Below, one piece after another: positions 1-11,874 of a DNA stretch of 64,000 nt. Both the position numbers and the translations under genes were made by a program. The stretch is from the NCBI GenBank assembly GCA_024138025.1, contig JAMXBD010000057.1, positions 186,001 through 250,000 on the forward strand, written 5' to 3'. The stretch is from Combretum micranthum (lineage: Eukaryota; Streptophyta; Magnoliopsida; Myrtales; Combretaceae). The notes under the pieces are model-generated. The model was not told the DNA's origin. It saw only the letters and a program-made list of their open reading frames with translations, and made no database searches. Numbering within the stretch: position 1 is the first letter of the stretch; each line of letters opens with the position of its first letter.

Positions 1-2290
1 TTTTGACATTGTAAGTGTCTTGTAGGATCAATCCTGCTTCGCAGCCTTCTTGATTAGAGGATCGATCCACATGGAGGGTCCATTTTGGCTTACCTTCCTC
101 AAAGGGTTTTCTGGAGGGGCCTATGTAATTTGCTATAAAGTCTATCAACACTAGGCTTCAATGGTTTCCTAGGCCTTGAATTAGACCTTGTATGCACACA
201 GTTCTAATGCATACTTTGTCATCCTACCCAATGCATCAGGTTTATCGAGGATGGTACGAAGTGGTTGGTTGGTAAGCATCGTCACCTAATGTGCTTCAAA
301 ATATGGCCTGAGCCTTCTGGTTGAGAGGAAACCACTAGAGCAAAATTTTCTACCTTATAATACCTTTCTTCCGGCCCTTGGATCACATGGATGACATAAT
401 AGATCAACCTTTGTTCGCGCCTGTTTGCCAAATAAGGACAAAAGAGATGGTTTTACTTCTCACTTCCAGGTATAAGATAGTTCTTCCCCTAAGATAGGCC
501 TACTAAGACCAGTAGAATTGTAAGGAATTCTTATAAGCTTGTAAATGCTGTATCGCAATCCTCGAACCATTTGAAATCTGTTGGGTTCTTAAGGATTTTG
601 AAGTACAGCATATCGTTCAACACTTTAGATATGAAGTGGCTCAGAGCTGTCATACGACCAATGAGCCTCTAGATGTCTTTTAACGACTTGGGGGGCATCA
701 TTTCTAGCATAGATTTGATTTTGTCATGGTTCACTTTGATTCCCTATTAAGCAACCATGTATCCCAACAATTTTCCAAACGAGGGTCAAACACATATCTC
801 TAAGGATTCAATTTCATATGATACTTCCTCAGCCTATCAAAGGTCTCTTGGAGATCTTTCATGTGCTCTTCTAGATTTATACTTTTCACGATCATGTCAT
901 CTACATAAACCTTCACATTCCATCCAATATATTCTTTAAAAACTGTGGTAACCAGTCATTGATAGGTAGCTTTAACGTTTTTTAGACCAAATGGGATGGC
1001 TTTATAGAAATATGTGCCAAAATCATGATGGATGATGTATGCACCTAGTCTTTTGGTTCCATCATTATCTGATTGTATCAAAAGAAAGCATTGATAAAGC
1101 TTAACAAGGCATGTTCAGACATGGTGTTAACGAGCTGGTCTATCCTCAAGAGAGGGAAGCAATCTGTTGGGTATGCCTTGTTAAGGTCGGTGTAGTCTAC
1201 ACACATTCTCCATTAGTCATTTAACTTTTTTACCATGACAATATTGACAAGCCATGTGGAGTATTTCTCTTCCTGGATGAATCAGACTTAAGGAGTTTCT
1301 AGACTTCTTCTTCTATGACAGTCTATTAGATGATGGCAAAGTGGCATCGTTTTTATTGCAACAGCTTTGTCTTCGAATTTGATATTGAGCTTGTGGATGA
1401 TGATTTTTGGGTCTATACAAGCATGTCAATAGGCATCCACGTGAATATGTCATGGTTATGCTGAAGGAATTGAACCAATTCATTTTTGACATTTAAAGGT
1501 AATGTGGAAACAATTTCAGTAACCATGCAGGGATTGGAACCAAGTCAGACTTCTTCCTTTGCTTCTATAGGTTCGTCTTTGTCTTCATCTTTGTCACCTT
1601 TCTTGTGGTTAGGTCAGTTGGGAAATTGAGTCTATTTGGCATACCTCATCTCTTGCCAAAGCTCAAACATACAATCTTTTGAATAGGTATTGGTCCCCTC
1701 TGCATATGCCGACCCCATTCAGGGTAGGGAACTTTGCCTTGAGGTAGGTCGAGGAAGGTACCATTTGGAATAGAACAAGAGTCAGTCAACCTAATATCAT
1801 GTTATAGGGTGACCATTAGTCCACTATCAAGAATTCAATTCCATTTTGGGCTTTGTACTTATTGTTGCCCAACCTCATGGGCAAGGTCATAATTCCACAA
1901 ACCTTGATCAGCTGGTTGTTGAAATCCAAAGATCTCATGTTTGTACAATTTGAGCTTCTTCTAGATGTTATTGTTACTGAGTTTGTCAAAGGCATGTCAA
2001 AAAATGATGTCTACATTACTTCCCTTGTTTACTGAAACTCTCATTACATCAAAGCCTACTATAAATACTTTTACGACGAAAGCATCTTTGTACGATACCT
2101 TAATGTCACTTAAGTCGGCATTGATGAATTTAAGAGTCATATCGAGTTTTTTCCTCTTCGTTAGGATCATTGCCTCCTTCCTTTTATCATTTATGGAGAA
2201 TCAGGAGAGAGCTGTCAAATATGGTCCTCCAACAATGGTATTGACTACCGCACGAGCTATGTCGTTGGTCTAATGGTCGAACGACCATTA
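1..2290 (-). pseudogene. pol: pol (protease, reverse transcriptase, start of RNase H) of the Tat-like element
   Basis: In minus-strand order: a protease-like segment with SVNKGSNVDIIF near 2,000-2,040, where the usual catalytic Asp of VD(T/G)GSS reads Asn; reverse transcriptase with CVDYTDLNKAYP near 1,170-1,205 and the catalytic YVDDMIVKS near 885-925; then the start of RNase H with KPKWTLHVDRSSNQEG near 50-110. Many stops lie between these words, so no protein is made. The plus-strand open frames at 757-939 and 1,965-2,273 are antisense shadows of it. Confidence 0.78.
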
Positions 2291-2299
2291 GGATACTAT

Positions 2300-2535
2300 T
2301 GCGATTGTTTCTTCTCCGTTGATTTAGTCTCTAGATGACATTGCTTAAGTTGACCAGGTATTGTCGTAGGAAACCTTTCTTAAGGGCTTCTTATAGGGCC
2401 ATCTTCAATTGATAACAATCATTAGTATTGCATCCCATGTCCTAGTTGTAGTAGCAATATTTGCTCACATCTCTTTGCCTAGGTCACTATGCATTTTTGG
2501 CTATCTCAGGTAGGATGCAAGAATTCCTAATTTCT
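2300..2535 (-). pseudogene. gag: gag (last part) of the Tat-like element, zinc-knuckle region
   Basis: Continues the gag interrupted by solo LTR A. The minus strand reads DVSKYCYYN, a stop, then DMGCNTNDCYQLK, ALKKGFLRQYL. This matches the YCxxHxxxGHxTxxC-type region that ends gag in Tat elements, although the histidines are partly lost. It leads into the protease region. Confidence 0.6.
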
Positions 2536-3131
2536 AGGAATGAAATACCCCAAACCTATACCTAGCTAAATTAGAAATAGTTTAATTAAATAGTATAATA
2601 GGTAGGTAATCTTGAACTTGAATATGATCTTAGTTTAGATAATTAAATGAAAAAAGGAGTAAATAATGGAATATGATTAGATAACCTAATATGGTTAAAT
2701 TAGTAAATAAATTAAGTTGGAAATTGAGATTTCAAATACCCTTTCTTGATTGTCAAATTTTTTCATCTAACTATTTCTATTTTATTGAAATTTATAATCT
2801 CTTCCGAATTTAAAATTATAACCTCTTTTCTTTAAATTCAAAATCTATAAACTCTTAAACAATCAAATTAAATGTTTTGCAAATTCATAAACCTTTGAAA
2901 TTTTGTTTAGCTTTCATATCCTTAATCCTCATAAATTTTGAATTCATTTACTGTCTAAAAATATCAATTTTAAACCCAAGCTCAATTTAAATATCGGTTT
3001 CTTGTATAAATTAAACTTATAAACTTTATTTCTCAATCAAGTTATTAATTCTTAATATATAGATTCTCAAATCATTTTCTAAAAGAACTAAAGATATTGA
3101 TCAAAGAGGTTTAAACCTAATACCTTACCCT

Positions 3132-3138
3132 TATAAAA
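3132..3138 (+). promoter_or_regulatory. TATA box of LTR A
   Basis: TATAAAA followed by a long CT-rich leader at 3,160-3,260, the usual layout of the promoter in large Ty3 LTRs. The corresponding place in LTR B also precedes a CT-rich stretch. Confidence 0.5.
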
Positions 3139-4186
3139 TCTTTAAAACTTGTCCTTTACTTTTCTTCTTTTATTTTTCCCCTGCTACCACCTTTCCTTCT
3201 CCTCTCTTCTTTCCATTTCCTCCTTTCTTTCTTTCTTCTTCTTCTTCTTTCTTCAAAACTAAACACCAAATCTCAAATTAAAGAAGATCATGGAAGAAAC
3301 TAAAGTTAAAAAAGAAGATAGGAAGTGGGAATCATGATAGGAGAAGCTTCAACAACTTAAAAGTAGTAGTAGTAGTAGTAGAGGAAGTCAAGTGTTGAGT
3401 TGCATAAAAAGATAAGTTTTGTTATTTTCTTTACTTTGATTATTGTTATTGTATGTATATGATGGATTGATGCTTATTATATGTACGATTTAAGTTAAAA
3501 CTTGTAACCTTGAAAGATATAAACTTATAGGCTAAGCCCTAAGTAAGATCATGCATGTTAGATCTAAAATTTGATGTTTTATGGAGTAAAAACTTGTATA
3601 TAGATGTTGTAAATCATAGTTCTAAGTTTGTATGATGGATATAGGATGTTAGATGTTGAAAAAATGAAGTGAAACAAGTAAAAATAGGTTAAGTTTCGAA
3701 GGGAACAAACAGAGCAAAGAGCATGGGATGAACACAAGATGCCCTATTGAGCTGTGCTCCTTACTGTTTCTTAAAAACATGGATTTTTAACTCTTTGAAG
3801 GAGAAATGTAGCTAGAATACGGCTTGCCCTATCCATTGATGCTTCTCTCTGACCTCAAAAACTCAAAAAAAAGACATGTTTTCCAGAACAACACGGCCAA
3901 GAACATGGGGTAATGTATCTACCCGTGCTTCTCTCTCATCTCAAAATTTCTTCCTTCCTAAAAGAACATGGGTGAATACATGTGCCCATGTACCTTCCCG
4001 TGTACTTTTCTAGCCCTTCATAACTTCGCCTTTTCTCGTCCAAATTACACAAAACATAACTTGGTCCATCCCTTAACCTTATGTAACCTTCCAAGACCTT
4101 TAAAACACAAATTTAACAAGTACTAATACTCCGTTTATGATGTATATCATCCTAACACTTTAAGTCCAAAATGCCTTACCCAAATT

Positions 4187-4364
4187 AAAGTAATTCAAAT
4201 TTCATAAAAGAGAATAGATGAATGATAGTTAATATGATGTGTTAGTTAATTTATACAACTAGGAATGAGTTAAATAAAGTAATTCAAATTTCATAAAAGA
4301 GAATAGATGAATGATAGTTAATATGATGTGTTAGTTAATTTATACAACTAGGAATGAGTTAAAT
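4187..4364 (+). repeat. Perfect 89-bp tandem duplication inside LTR A
   Basis: The unit starting AAAGTAATTCAAATTTCATA is present twice in a row with no difference I can see up to GAATGAGTTAAAT. Period 89 bp. LTR B does not show the duplication at the same place. Confidence 0.85.
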
Positions 4365-5985
4365 GAACTTATAGATCTAATAACTAATTATATTGAATAT
4401 AGAAGTTAAGTATAAAATCAACTTAGTTAATCAATCTAAGTTTAACTTGACTACATAAACTTTAATGAGTTAAAATGAATTAGATTGATTATATTTAATC
4501 AATTTGACTTAGTAATTGAATTAAATGATTAGTTCTAATCAATTTGGCTATGATTAAGCTAATAAAGGCTTAATAAACATTAATTGGTTTAGATTAATAT
4601 GTTAAGATAAACCCTGAGTGGTAAAGGGAGTATGTTGTTTCAAATGTTTGTTTATTAAGAAAATAAATGTTTTCTAAAAGTTAATAAAAGAAAATAATGT
4701 TTTTATAATAAATGTTTATAAACAAAGAGAAAAGAAATAATTTGACAGACATTAGATAACTGTTCGTATCTTGGCAAGGTGATCTTTACAACAATGGCGG
4801 AGTTCCTACTTAGTGTCTGATTAAATAAGTTATTAAAATAAGTTTGATGTGAGTGATAATTTATTTAACTTCTTATATGAGTTTAATTTCCTGAATAGAT
4901 GGTTAAATCTACTTTTTGTTCTTATCTTTTGGACTGTTTTCTAGACTTCATCGGGTATTATATAAGGTTCACAATAACTTGTGTCCTGTTTGTTAGGATA
5001 GATGTCCCTAATGAATTAAAAACTTAAAGATGGCTTAATAATTAATGAGTATTTCTTGTGCTTGTGTTGTTTAATTCGGTCAAGGGAGCAACAACATTGT
5101 CCAGAGTCGAACACAGTAGTTAGGCCTTAGGCCACCCCCTACCATGATGCAATGGTGTGACATGACGTAATGATAATTCATAAGTGGATCAGTGGATGGT
5201 CGATAGGGAAACAGTATCGGCATAATGTTTGCTTATTCTTAAGAAGAAGTAATATGGTTTAGTTTATGTTTATGGGCACGGTTGAACTAGATGATATTAT
5301 GGATTAATTTAATCAAAGATGAGAAACGACTGTGAACCCACATGAGGCTATTTTTCTGTAAAGTTATATAGAAGATATAGGTATTCAAGCTGCCTATATC
5401 AACTTCATGAGCAGTTGCTGTTACTTAGGACCCCTAGGTTCCCATTGTCTTATATCAAAGTGTGAGTGCTCCAATGTTGCTTATTTCACTTTAAATTAAA
5501 GATATAAATTGTTGATTGATGCATGGCATTAGTTTAAGTATGTGTGACATCCAATGTGTGCTTATGTTGCTATATACTGGGCTTCAACTCATTATTCTTT
5601 CTTTTCAAGTCATGATTTGATGTTAATGGTTATATCGGGAATATGGGATAACTCAAGAGAGATTGTTGAAGAAAGACACGAGTTAGGATCACTGGTTTTT
5701 AATTTGTTTATTTATTTACTGGATTTATATTTTTGAAAGTTATAATTCTTTAAGCGTCTAGTGGTGCCCACATGTTTTGTAATAAGCCTTTAAGTTTTGT
5801 TTTATGGGTACTAAATCTAGTTGCTTTGAAAATCTAAATAAACAATTTCAGAATTTAAAATTAATTAGAAATGTTCGACATAAACAACTTCCTTTTAGAC
5901 AACCTTATGTATGATACTCAAGTATTATACATGGTTGGACATTAGGCATCCTTGATTTTAGAATTAGGTATGTCGGGTCTTTACA

Positions 5986-7150
5986 AGGAATATATCCTCC
6001 CAGGGCTTGTTTAAGGGGAAAATGCTTGATTCAAAATGTCTCCATTTCCCCTTGATGCGTCCTCTTTTGGGGGCTTGCCTGTCATTCTCTCTTGAGGGGA
6101 GGGAGGGGAGGAGGGGCGGAAATTTAGTCTTTGATTGACCCTGTGGATTTCTAGTCCCATAAGTGCTTCTTTTAGGATTTTCCCATCTCATTCCGAACGA
6201 CAATGAAATCTTCGCACCATATGTATTTGCCAGCTCATTTCTAGAACCTCCAGAGTCTTAGGTTTGTTTTTAACAAGGGAGTAGAAGAGACTTCCATTTC
6301 TTTGGACTCCATGGATTGTTGCCTAGACTGCAAAGCTGAGGTCAAGACTATCCACTTCTGTGATAGCTTAGTTGAACCGAATTATGCAGTCCCTTAGGGA
6401 CTTATCTTTTCTCTAGTTTATTAAGAATAAGAAGGACGTATCTTTCTTTGGGGGCCTACTTACCATGAAGTGAGCCTTTAATGTAATTGCGAGATCCTCA
6501 AAAGACGTTACGGAACCGTCACTATTGGCAACTTTTTCCAGTATTCTAGGGAACACCTTATAGAAAATAACATCACTAAATCCGAAAACTAACATAAGGT
6601 CTTTGTACCTCCTGAGGCACTCTTCCCATAAGTTATTATGTCGTAAATCTTGAATGTAGGTAGTTTCATTCCTTATAGCCAAAGTTAATTAATGATAGAT
6701 TAGGCTAAGGATATCTTGATTGCCATTCGAATTGTTTTAGCTATAGGGGTACTCTTTTTGCTTTCTTTAATTTATGCCATCTTCTTAATCTCTTTTTCTA
6801 GTTCTTTAAGGGTTATGTCCTCAAATTGCTTCTTGCGATATGTGGGGAGCTCCACTGGTGAGGGGTTCTCAGCTTGGGTTTTTGATGCCGATAGTGCAAT
6901 CGAAGAATTTTTGGCACCATGGGAGACATGCATTTGTGATCCCGCCATATTGGTAGAGGCATTGGCTACCTCATAAGGGTAGCACGTATTTGCTTGGTGC
7001 GGTAGGGTTTCATTGTTGCAAGGTTACAGCTGAGAATCCCGTGCTCTTAGCTCCAACTACTTAAGGTTATTTTCAACATCTATGTTACGTTTGATAATCT
7101 CAATATTTTGTTCCACTATCTAGTATAGAATGTCCTCTAATTGACTGAGA
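5986..7150 (-). pseudogene. gag: gag (first part) of the Tat-like element
   Basis: Gag forms the virus-like particle of the retrotransposon. The longest open part is 6,413-6,682, with the capsid-like words FYKVFPRILEKVA, SFEDLAITLKAHFMVSRPPKK and, past a frame change, SLRDYI. A second part at 5,964-6,203 (KRGRIKGKWRHFESS, FPLNKPWEDI) continues gag up to the exact point where solo LTR A is inserted. The reading resumes on the other side of A at 2,540. Several stops show it is non-functional. The extent upstream of 6,700 is less sure; the minus-strand frames there are short. Confidence 0.7.
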
Positions 7151-7552
7151 CGATTTTGTTCCGGGGAGCCATTGGGTGCTGGGCAAATGTAATGCCCCCT
7201 TGGGAGCCCTCTGGCCTCATGGATTAAGGTTACCTTAAGGTAAATTTCAGGTCACCCTTCGGACAATCACCTTGAGACAGTTTCTTATTTTTAGCATAAG
7301 GTGGCATGGCTTAAAGAGGGTGGCTTTTTAGTATCAATAAAATGGTACTTTTTCTTAGTGTATTTTTTTAAGAGGAGAAAAGGTGAGGGAACTTCAGCTA
7401 GAGAGCAAGAATTTCCATAAATGACGCTAAATATCATTTTCTTGAATTAATAGAGGCTGGACTTAAGGAAAGTAGGCTCGAGTCACGGCTAGTGGATAAG
7501 TCTACAAAACGAAAGAGAGTTTAGTGGCGTGTGGGGCATAGGCCCAACGTTT

Positions 7553-7568
7553 CCACTCTGATACTTCA
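7553..7568 (-). other. Primer-binding site of the Tat-like element
   Basis: On the minus strand this reads TGAAGTATCAGAGTGG, close to the TGGTATCAGAGC core that pairs with the 3' end of initiator methionine tRNA in many plant LTR elements. It separates the LTR from the gag leader. Confidence 0.55.
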
Positions 7569-7980
7569 GTCATTATTAGCCATGACAAGTCCATAATCCA
7601 AGTAAGAAAGAATAATTGGATGCGACATTACTTAAATTCAAAATGGACTATGAGTATTTATAGGAGGTTAACCTAGTAGTTTTACCCGTAATGGGTGAAT
7701 GGCTGGTTGAAGGTCTTAATGGATGTAGTGATGATCATAGGGAAGGGCTACATAACCATTATGTAAGGAGTAAGGCCAACTGAGTCATAGGTGATGAGCA
7801 ATAAGTAGCTTAGAGACGACCAAGCAATTCATCTGGGTCGGTAATGAGTTTAGATCATATCATTAGGAAAGTAATTAGAGGAACGTTCAGGCTAAGCATA
7901 CTGTCTTAGCCCATTGGTACGTAGGGCTCGACTCAAGTGACCTCATAGTTAGGAACAAACTATTAACCCAGAGTAAATTC
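7569..7980 (-). repeat. 5' LTR of the Tat-like element (approximate borders)
   Basis: The stretch lies just upstream (in minus-strand sense) of a primer-binding site and holds a TATAAATA box at 7,655-7,662 on the minus strand. It contains no open reading frame. The inner border is set by the primer site; the outer border near 7,980 is where AT-rich fold-back sequence begins. No second LTR is available in the window to fix the ends. Confidence 0.5.
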
Positions 7981-8305
7981 ATTTAATGTATCAACATTTC
8001 AAGTAATTAAAAAGATGAATTAATGTTTTACAAATTGAGTCATAGAAGGTATTCAATTGAGAAAAATTAAGGAGACTCAATTGAAAACTAATCCAAATGT
8101 TGATATCTTATATGAACTTTGGGAAATATTGGTTTTTTTTTTTAACCACTCAAAAGTTCATATCATAAATGAACTTACCCTCACATTAACACTTTATAGT
8201 ATAATTTATTCCATATCAATTATTTTGGTTTTGGAAAATTTCAAACTAAAAAAAAAAAACATGTATAAATATATGTCTACATTTCAAAAGAATGGTTTTG
8301 TATAA
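7981..8305. repeat. Diverged copy of a palindromic AT-rich repeat family
   Basis: Contains words such as TATCAACATTTCAAG, GTTGATATCTTATATGAAC and AAATGAACTTACCCTCA that recur in both orientations here and at 23,640-24,020 and 38,860-39,235. Probably a MITE-like fold-back element. A plus-strand open frame at 8,057-8,305 is low-complexity and not a gene. Confidence 0.5.
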
Positions 8306-9777
8306 ATATGTTGTATTCTATTTTTACTTTCACATATATTTTATAGTATATTAGGTTGACTTTATAATGCTGGAATGTAATAGCTCCTACATTTTGTAGG
8401 AATTTTTTTTTTCTATTGCAACAAGAGAATCTTTTCTTTTATCTATATCTATATTATTTAAGCATAAGTAAGTGAGTTTTGATGTCTTTTCCCTTTTTTG
8501 AAATTTCCCTTTTATAATAACAATATTTCGTATAAAATCAAAATGTATGCTTTTATATTATATCATTAGGTCTATAAATGTCAATTAACCTAATTCACAA
8601 GCCTAATACTAACTAGCTTGTAATTTATTTTCCATTATTATTATGTTTATGTGTTATTCTTACTAATAATTATGATAAAGATTAATTTTATTTACATTCA
8701 TTTTATATTTTTAGTTATTATAATAAGTCCTTCCTCTTCATTACCTAGAGATTTATTTCTAGCTTTGAATCTATTATTATTATTGTTGTTGTTGTTGTAT
8801 TTTAAATTATTATGTTGATTGAATACAATTTAATAATTGGTCACATGATTGTTGATCATATGTTGCATTAGTTTTGTTAAGTTGTAGGGAAAAGGAACAA
8901 AAATAATATTTTTAGTAAAAAACTACAAAAATGACATTGGATTGAAAATTATACTAAAAGTAAATAAGTTGAGGAGACGAGTTTATAATGCATCATATTT
9001 GTCTCTTCAAGAGCCAAGTTCAACATAATAACATTGAACTCGTCTCTTCAAGAGATACAATAACCACAACATATAAAATGGTAGGTGGGAACGAAGAGCC
9101 TCCATGTTAAACTCTTGTGCTCCCACCTTGGGTGCTGTATGTTGCATAGTCATAGATTCTAACATAAAACTCGCTCATGAATCCTGTGAGTAGCATCCTC
9201 TCTAGCAGCAAAAGGATTAAGCAGTTGTATAACTTAGATGATGTGTAGCGATGCAATTGGGGTGGGTTTGGGATAAGTCATATAAAACCCGAACCCTACT
9301 TTTATGTTTTTATTGTCATACCCAAACTTGCCTATATAGGGTTTTAGGTTGAACCGCCTTCCTTTTGTGGGGTCTTTTTATCTTTTATCTTTTTTTTAAG
9401 GTTTTAAGGTTATTTTTTCATGCTTTTTTTTATAGGATTTATGTAAATGTGGTAGTAACTTAGTAATAACTCATTTAATTTTCTTGTTGCTTATTTTCAA
9501 TTGAGAAAAAAGGAAGAACATTTGTGCTAGATAACATTTGTAGTGTGCATCACAAAATCTAAACTAATATGTTCCATGGAGGTAACATCAACATTAGGAA
9601 ATATGCATGTATGGATTGTTCACGTCTAATAAAACTATAAAAATATCATATTGATAAGTAATTATATAATTGTCTTCTACTAAAATTATGTCTTAGGAGA
9701 TTTTGCTTCTAAAGACTTCTTTTTTTAGTTTAAATTAATTCTTTATAATTTTTTATTTTATATTTTATTATAATTTA
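8306..9777. other. AT-rich intergenic DNA
   Basis: No coding frame, LTR or RNA gene recognised. It holds short homopolymers, an ATT/GTT-rich stretch near 8,775-8,800 and a small inverted pair of GGGTTTGGG / CCCAAAC words at 9,260-9,340 that may be a decayed MITE. Confidence 0.5.
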
Positions 9778-10164
9778 TGTAAAGATCCGACCCACTAAAT
9801 CCCGAGATTTTGTGTACCAGAGTCCCCAACCACATATAACATTTTTATATTATATGTAAGGTTGCCATAAAACTAACAGTTTATGAGAATTGTTTGATTA
9901 TAACTACAAAACTTTATAAACAACTTTTAACAAAACAAGATTACTTACAAGAGCAATCCATACATATATATATACATCACCATTACAAGGTTTGTGTCAA
10001 TACATGACACTACAAAACTTTACAACATATACTTGTTACGAAAATATAACTAGTAGACTTCAAAGTCATTTACAAAATAGGCTCATCTAACAAGCCATTA
10101 ATATAAAGGTATATACTTTTCAAGCAAAATATTTTTTCCAAGCTTTCTTCTCAAAATCAATGCC
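9778..10164 (-). mobile_element. Antisense LTR C, first part
   Basis: Starts TGTAAAGATCCGAC, the reverse complement of the GTCGGGTCTTTACA end of LTRs A and B, and continues with CCCCAACCACATATAAC, matching the antisense of their last 100 bases. It is thus the 3' end of an LTR of the same broad family in minus orientation. It stops at 10,164, where the truncated 5' LTR of the chromovirus begins; the remainder of C resumes at 20,276. Confidence 0.72.
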
Positions 10165-11300
10165 ACTACTACGACTAGTGGATTTCTCTCCATGGCCGAG
10201 TGACTTCATTTCTTAAATAGTTGTGCTCATGTATGTGCTTGTAATCGTAGAGCATTAGAATTAGGAAAAGATAAAATTATGATGATTTGTCACCTAATCT
10301 TGGTTGAATGAATGATAAGTATATCGAGATGGGACTTATTGATAAATCATTGTATGAGCTAGTATAGACTTGGATTGTCTGAAATTCTCTATGATCACAT
10401 TTAATCTGCTTAATTAATATGCCACGATATATGAATAAACTGTACATGCATATCACGTAGTGAGTCACATTGCATAAGTTATTATACATTTGTGGGAAGA
10501 AGGCATGATAATTTGGCAACGAGGAGCTTGTAAACTCGGTTGTCGGCGTATGGGCTGGAATTGAAAATGTGCATGGGTAGGCACCTGTATAAACCACAGT
10601 AAAAATTTAAAATTGGTGGATGGGCACCTGTATCAACCATAATAAGAAGTGAGAAGTATTTAAATGATGGTCGCATGGGCCTGAAACACCTAACCCGAAT
10701 GGAGGGCATAAATCCATTCAACATAAGATTTCCGGATGGTCTCATGTATTGTATGTTTATGTGCTTGTGCATTCATATGGTTGCTAATAACTTGTCTGTT
10801 ATATACTACTGTTGAGTATTAAATATTTAGAAATGAATCTCAATAAGCCTGTAGCTTACACCTGATAGTTTTTTTTTATATGGTGTTCTTACTTTTGGAT
10901 GTTTCAAGAGAACACATTTCACAGGGTTATCTTTTGGATGAAAGAGCTTTTGAAGAAGTGGGACCTAGTTAGAGGCGTGGACTTCTAGAAAATCTCTTTA
11001 ACATAAACCCTAATGATTGTAATATGGTTTTAGACTGGATAGACTTCTATTATTATTTTAGCAGGGGTATGCCCTTTTGATTTTTGTAAAGACTCAACTT
11101 ATTTATCTCGTTGTGATTTCTATTCTTAATGCTAATATATGCCTTCTTTAGACTATTCGATAAAGTGTGATCCTAAAAGTTGTACAAGTACATCTTACAC
11201 CCGATATGTAAACTTATGGGATGACTAAGGTTGTCATACTTAAGTTTAAATATCGAGTGTGGTGGACTGTCGCATTTTGGATACCCTTTGGGGCGTGACA
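10165..11300 (+). repeat. Truncated 5' LTR of the chromovirus
   Basis: Matches 19,133-20,275 of the 3' LTR with scattered differences and ends GGGGCGTGACA next to the primer site. The first part of the LTR, including the promoter, is missing. Minus-strand open frames at 10,277-10,772 are chance frames within it. Confidence 0.88.
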
Positions 11301-11307
11301 GTTTAAG

Positions 11308-11320
11308 TTGGTATCAGAGC
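11308..11320 (+). other. Primer-binding site of the chromovirus
   Basis: TTGGTATCAGAGC, seven bases after the LTR end, complementary to the 3' end of initiator methionine tRNA, the usual primer of Tekay/Del elements. Confidence 0.85.
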
Positions 11321-11874
11321 ATGGTTAAGAGTTTATAATCATAACTACAACTAAATAGCTTTAAAGAGGGATAGAAAGAAAAGATAGAATAGAATTAAAA
11401 AAAAGAGAAGGATTTAGATAGGATGATAACCAGGGTACGAGTCTTAGAATCCTATTTCCTTACTCTTGTGGATAGTAACCACTAGGAAGCAATCGGCTTA
11501 GCATTGCGAAATATCCACAGGCGACCCAATGAACTCTTATAGAATATTGCTTAGGTGGTCTTGATTGTTTTCAGAATTGCTTTGTTATTATTACATGTCG
11601 ATTGTTTCGTTGTTGCATAAAACACAAGATTTTACTTGAATGTTGTATGTGAGGATTTTTGCATGTGCTATCTAAATTTCTATAAAGTTATGATTATGTT
11701 TTGTGATTTCAAGATTTTATTATTTAAATTCCTGATTTCCTTTTTGTACTTTTATTTTCCGTTTTTACTACATTTTCCGTTTTTACTACAGTTTCCGTCA
11801 TTTCCGCCTTCTCGTTTGAAAACATTAATAAAATATTGAGAAGATTACTTATCTAGACAAGATAAAATTTGAAA

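Larger units (their letters stand above)
2541..5985 (+). mobile_element. Solo LTR A, 3,445 bp, Ty3/gypsy (Tekay/Del-like)
   Basis: Begins TGAAATACCCC and ends GGGTCTTTACA, with the five bases AGGAA directly repeated on both sides (2,536-2,540 and 5,986-5,990), so the insertion borders are exact. Solo LTR B at 58,777 has the same start, end and internal order, so A belongs to the same family. No gag or pol is present; recombination between the two LTRs of a full element most likely left this one. A TATA box is at 3,132-3,138, followed by a pyrimidine-rich stretch (3,160-3,260). It sits inside gag of the Tat-like element and is therefore younger than it. Confidence 0.85.
1..7980 (-). mobile_element. 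Ty3/gypsy element, Tat-like, degenerate, open at the left edge
   Basis: Read on the minus strand, this is a decayed Ty3/gypsy retrotransposon in the order LTR, primer site, gag, protease, reverse transcriptase, start of RNase H. It leaves the window at base 1, so the rest of RNase H, integrase and the 3' LTR are not seen. The RT words CVDYTDLNKAYP and VKVYVDDMIVKS and the gag phrase SFEDLAITLKAHF are typical of the Tat/Retand branch. Stops and frame changes are frequent throughout, so it is long dead. Solo LTR A (2,541-5,985) interrupts its gag. Lineage is inferred from motifs only. Confidence 0.82.

Noticed and set aside
757..939. Plus-strand open frame of 60 codons
   Set aside because: It is antisense to the RT catalytic region (YVDDMIVKS) of the Tat-like element.
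10277..10772. Two overlapping minus-strand open frames in the chromovirus 5' LTR
   Set aside because: No domain; the homologous part of the 3' LTR does not keep the frames. Chance frames in an LTR.
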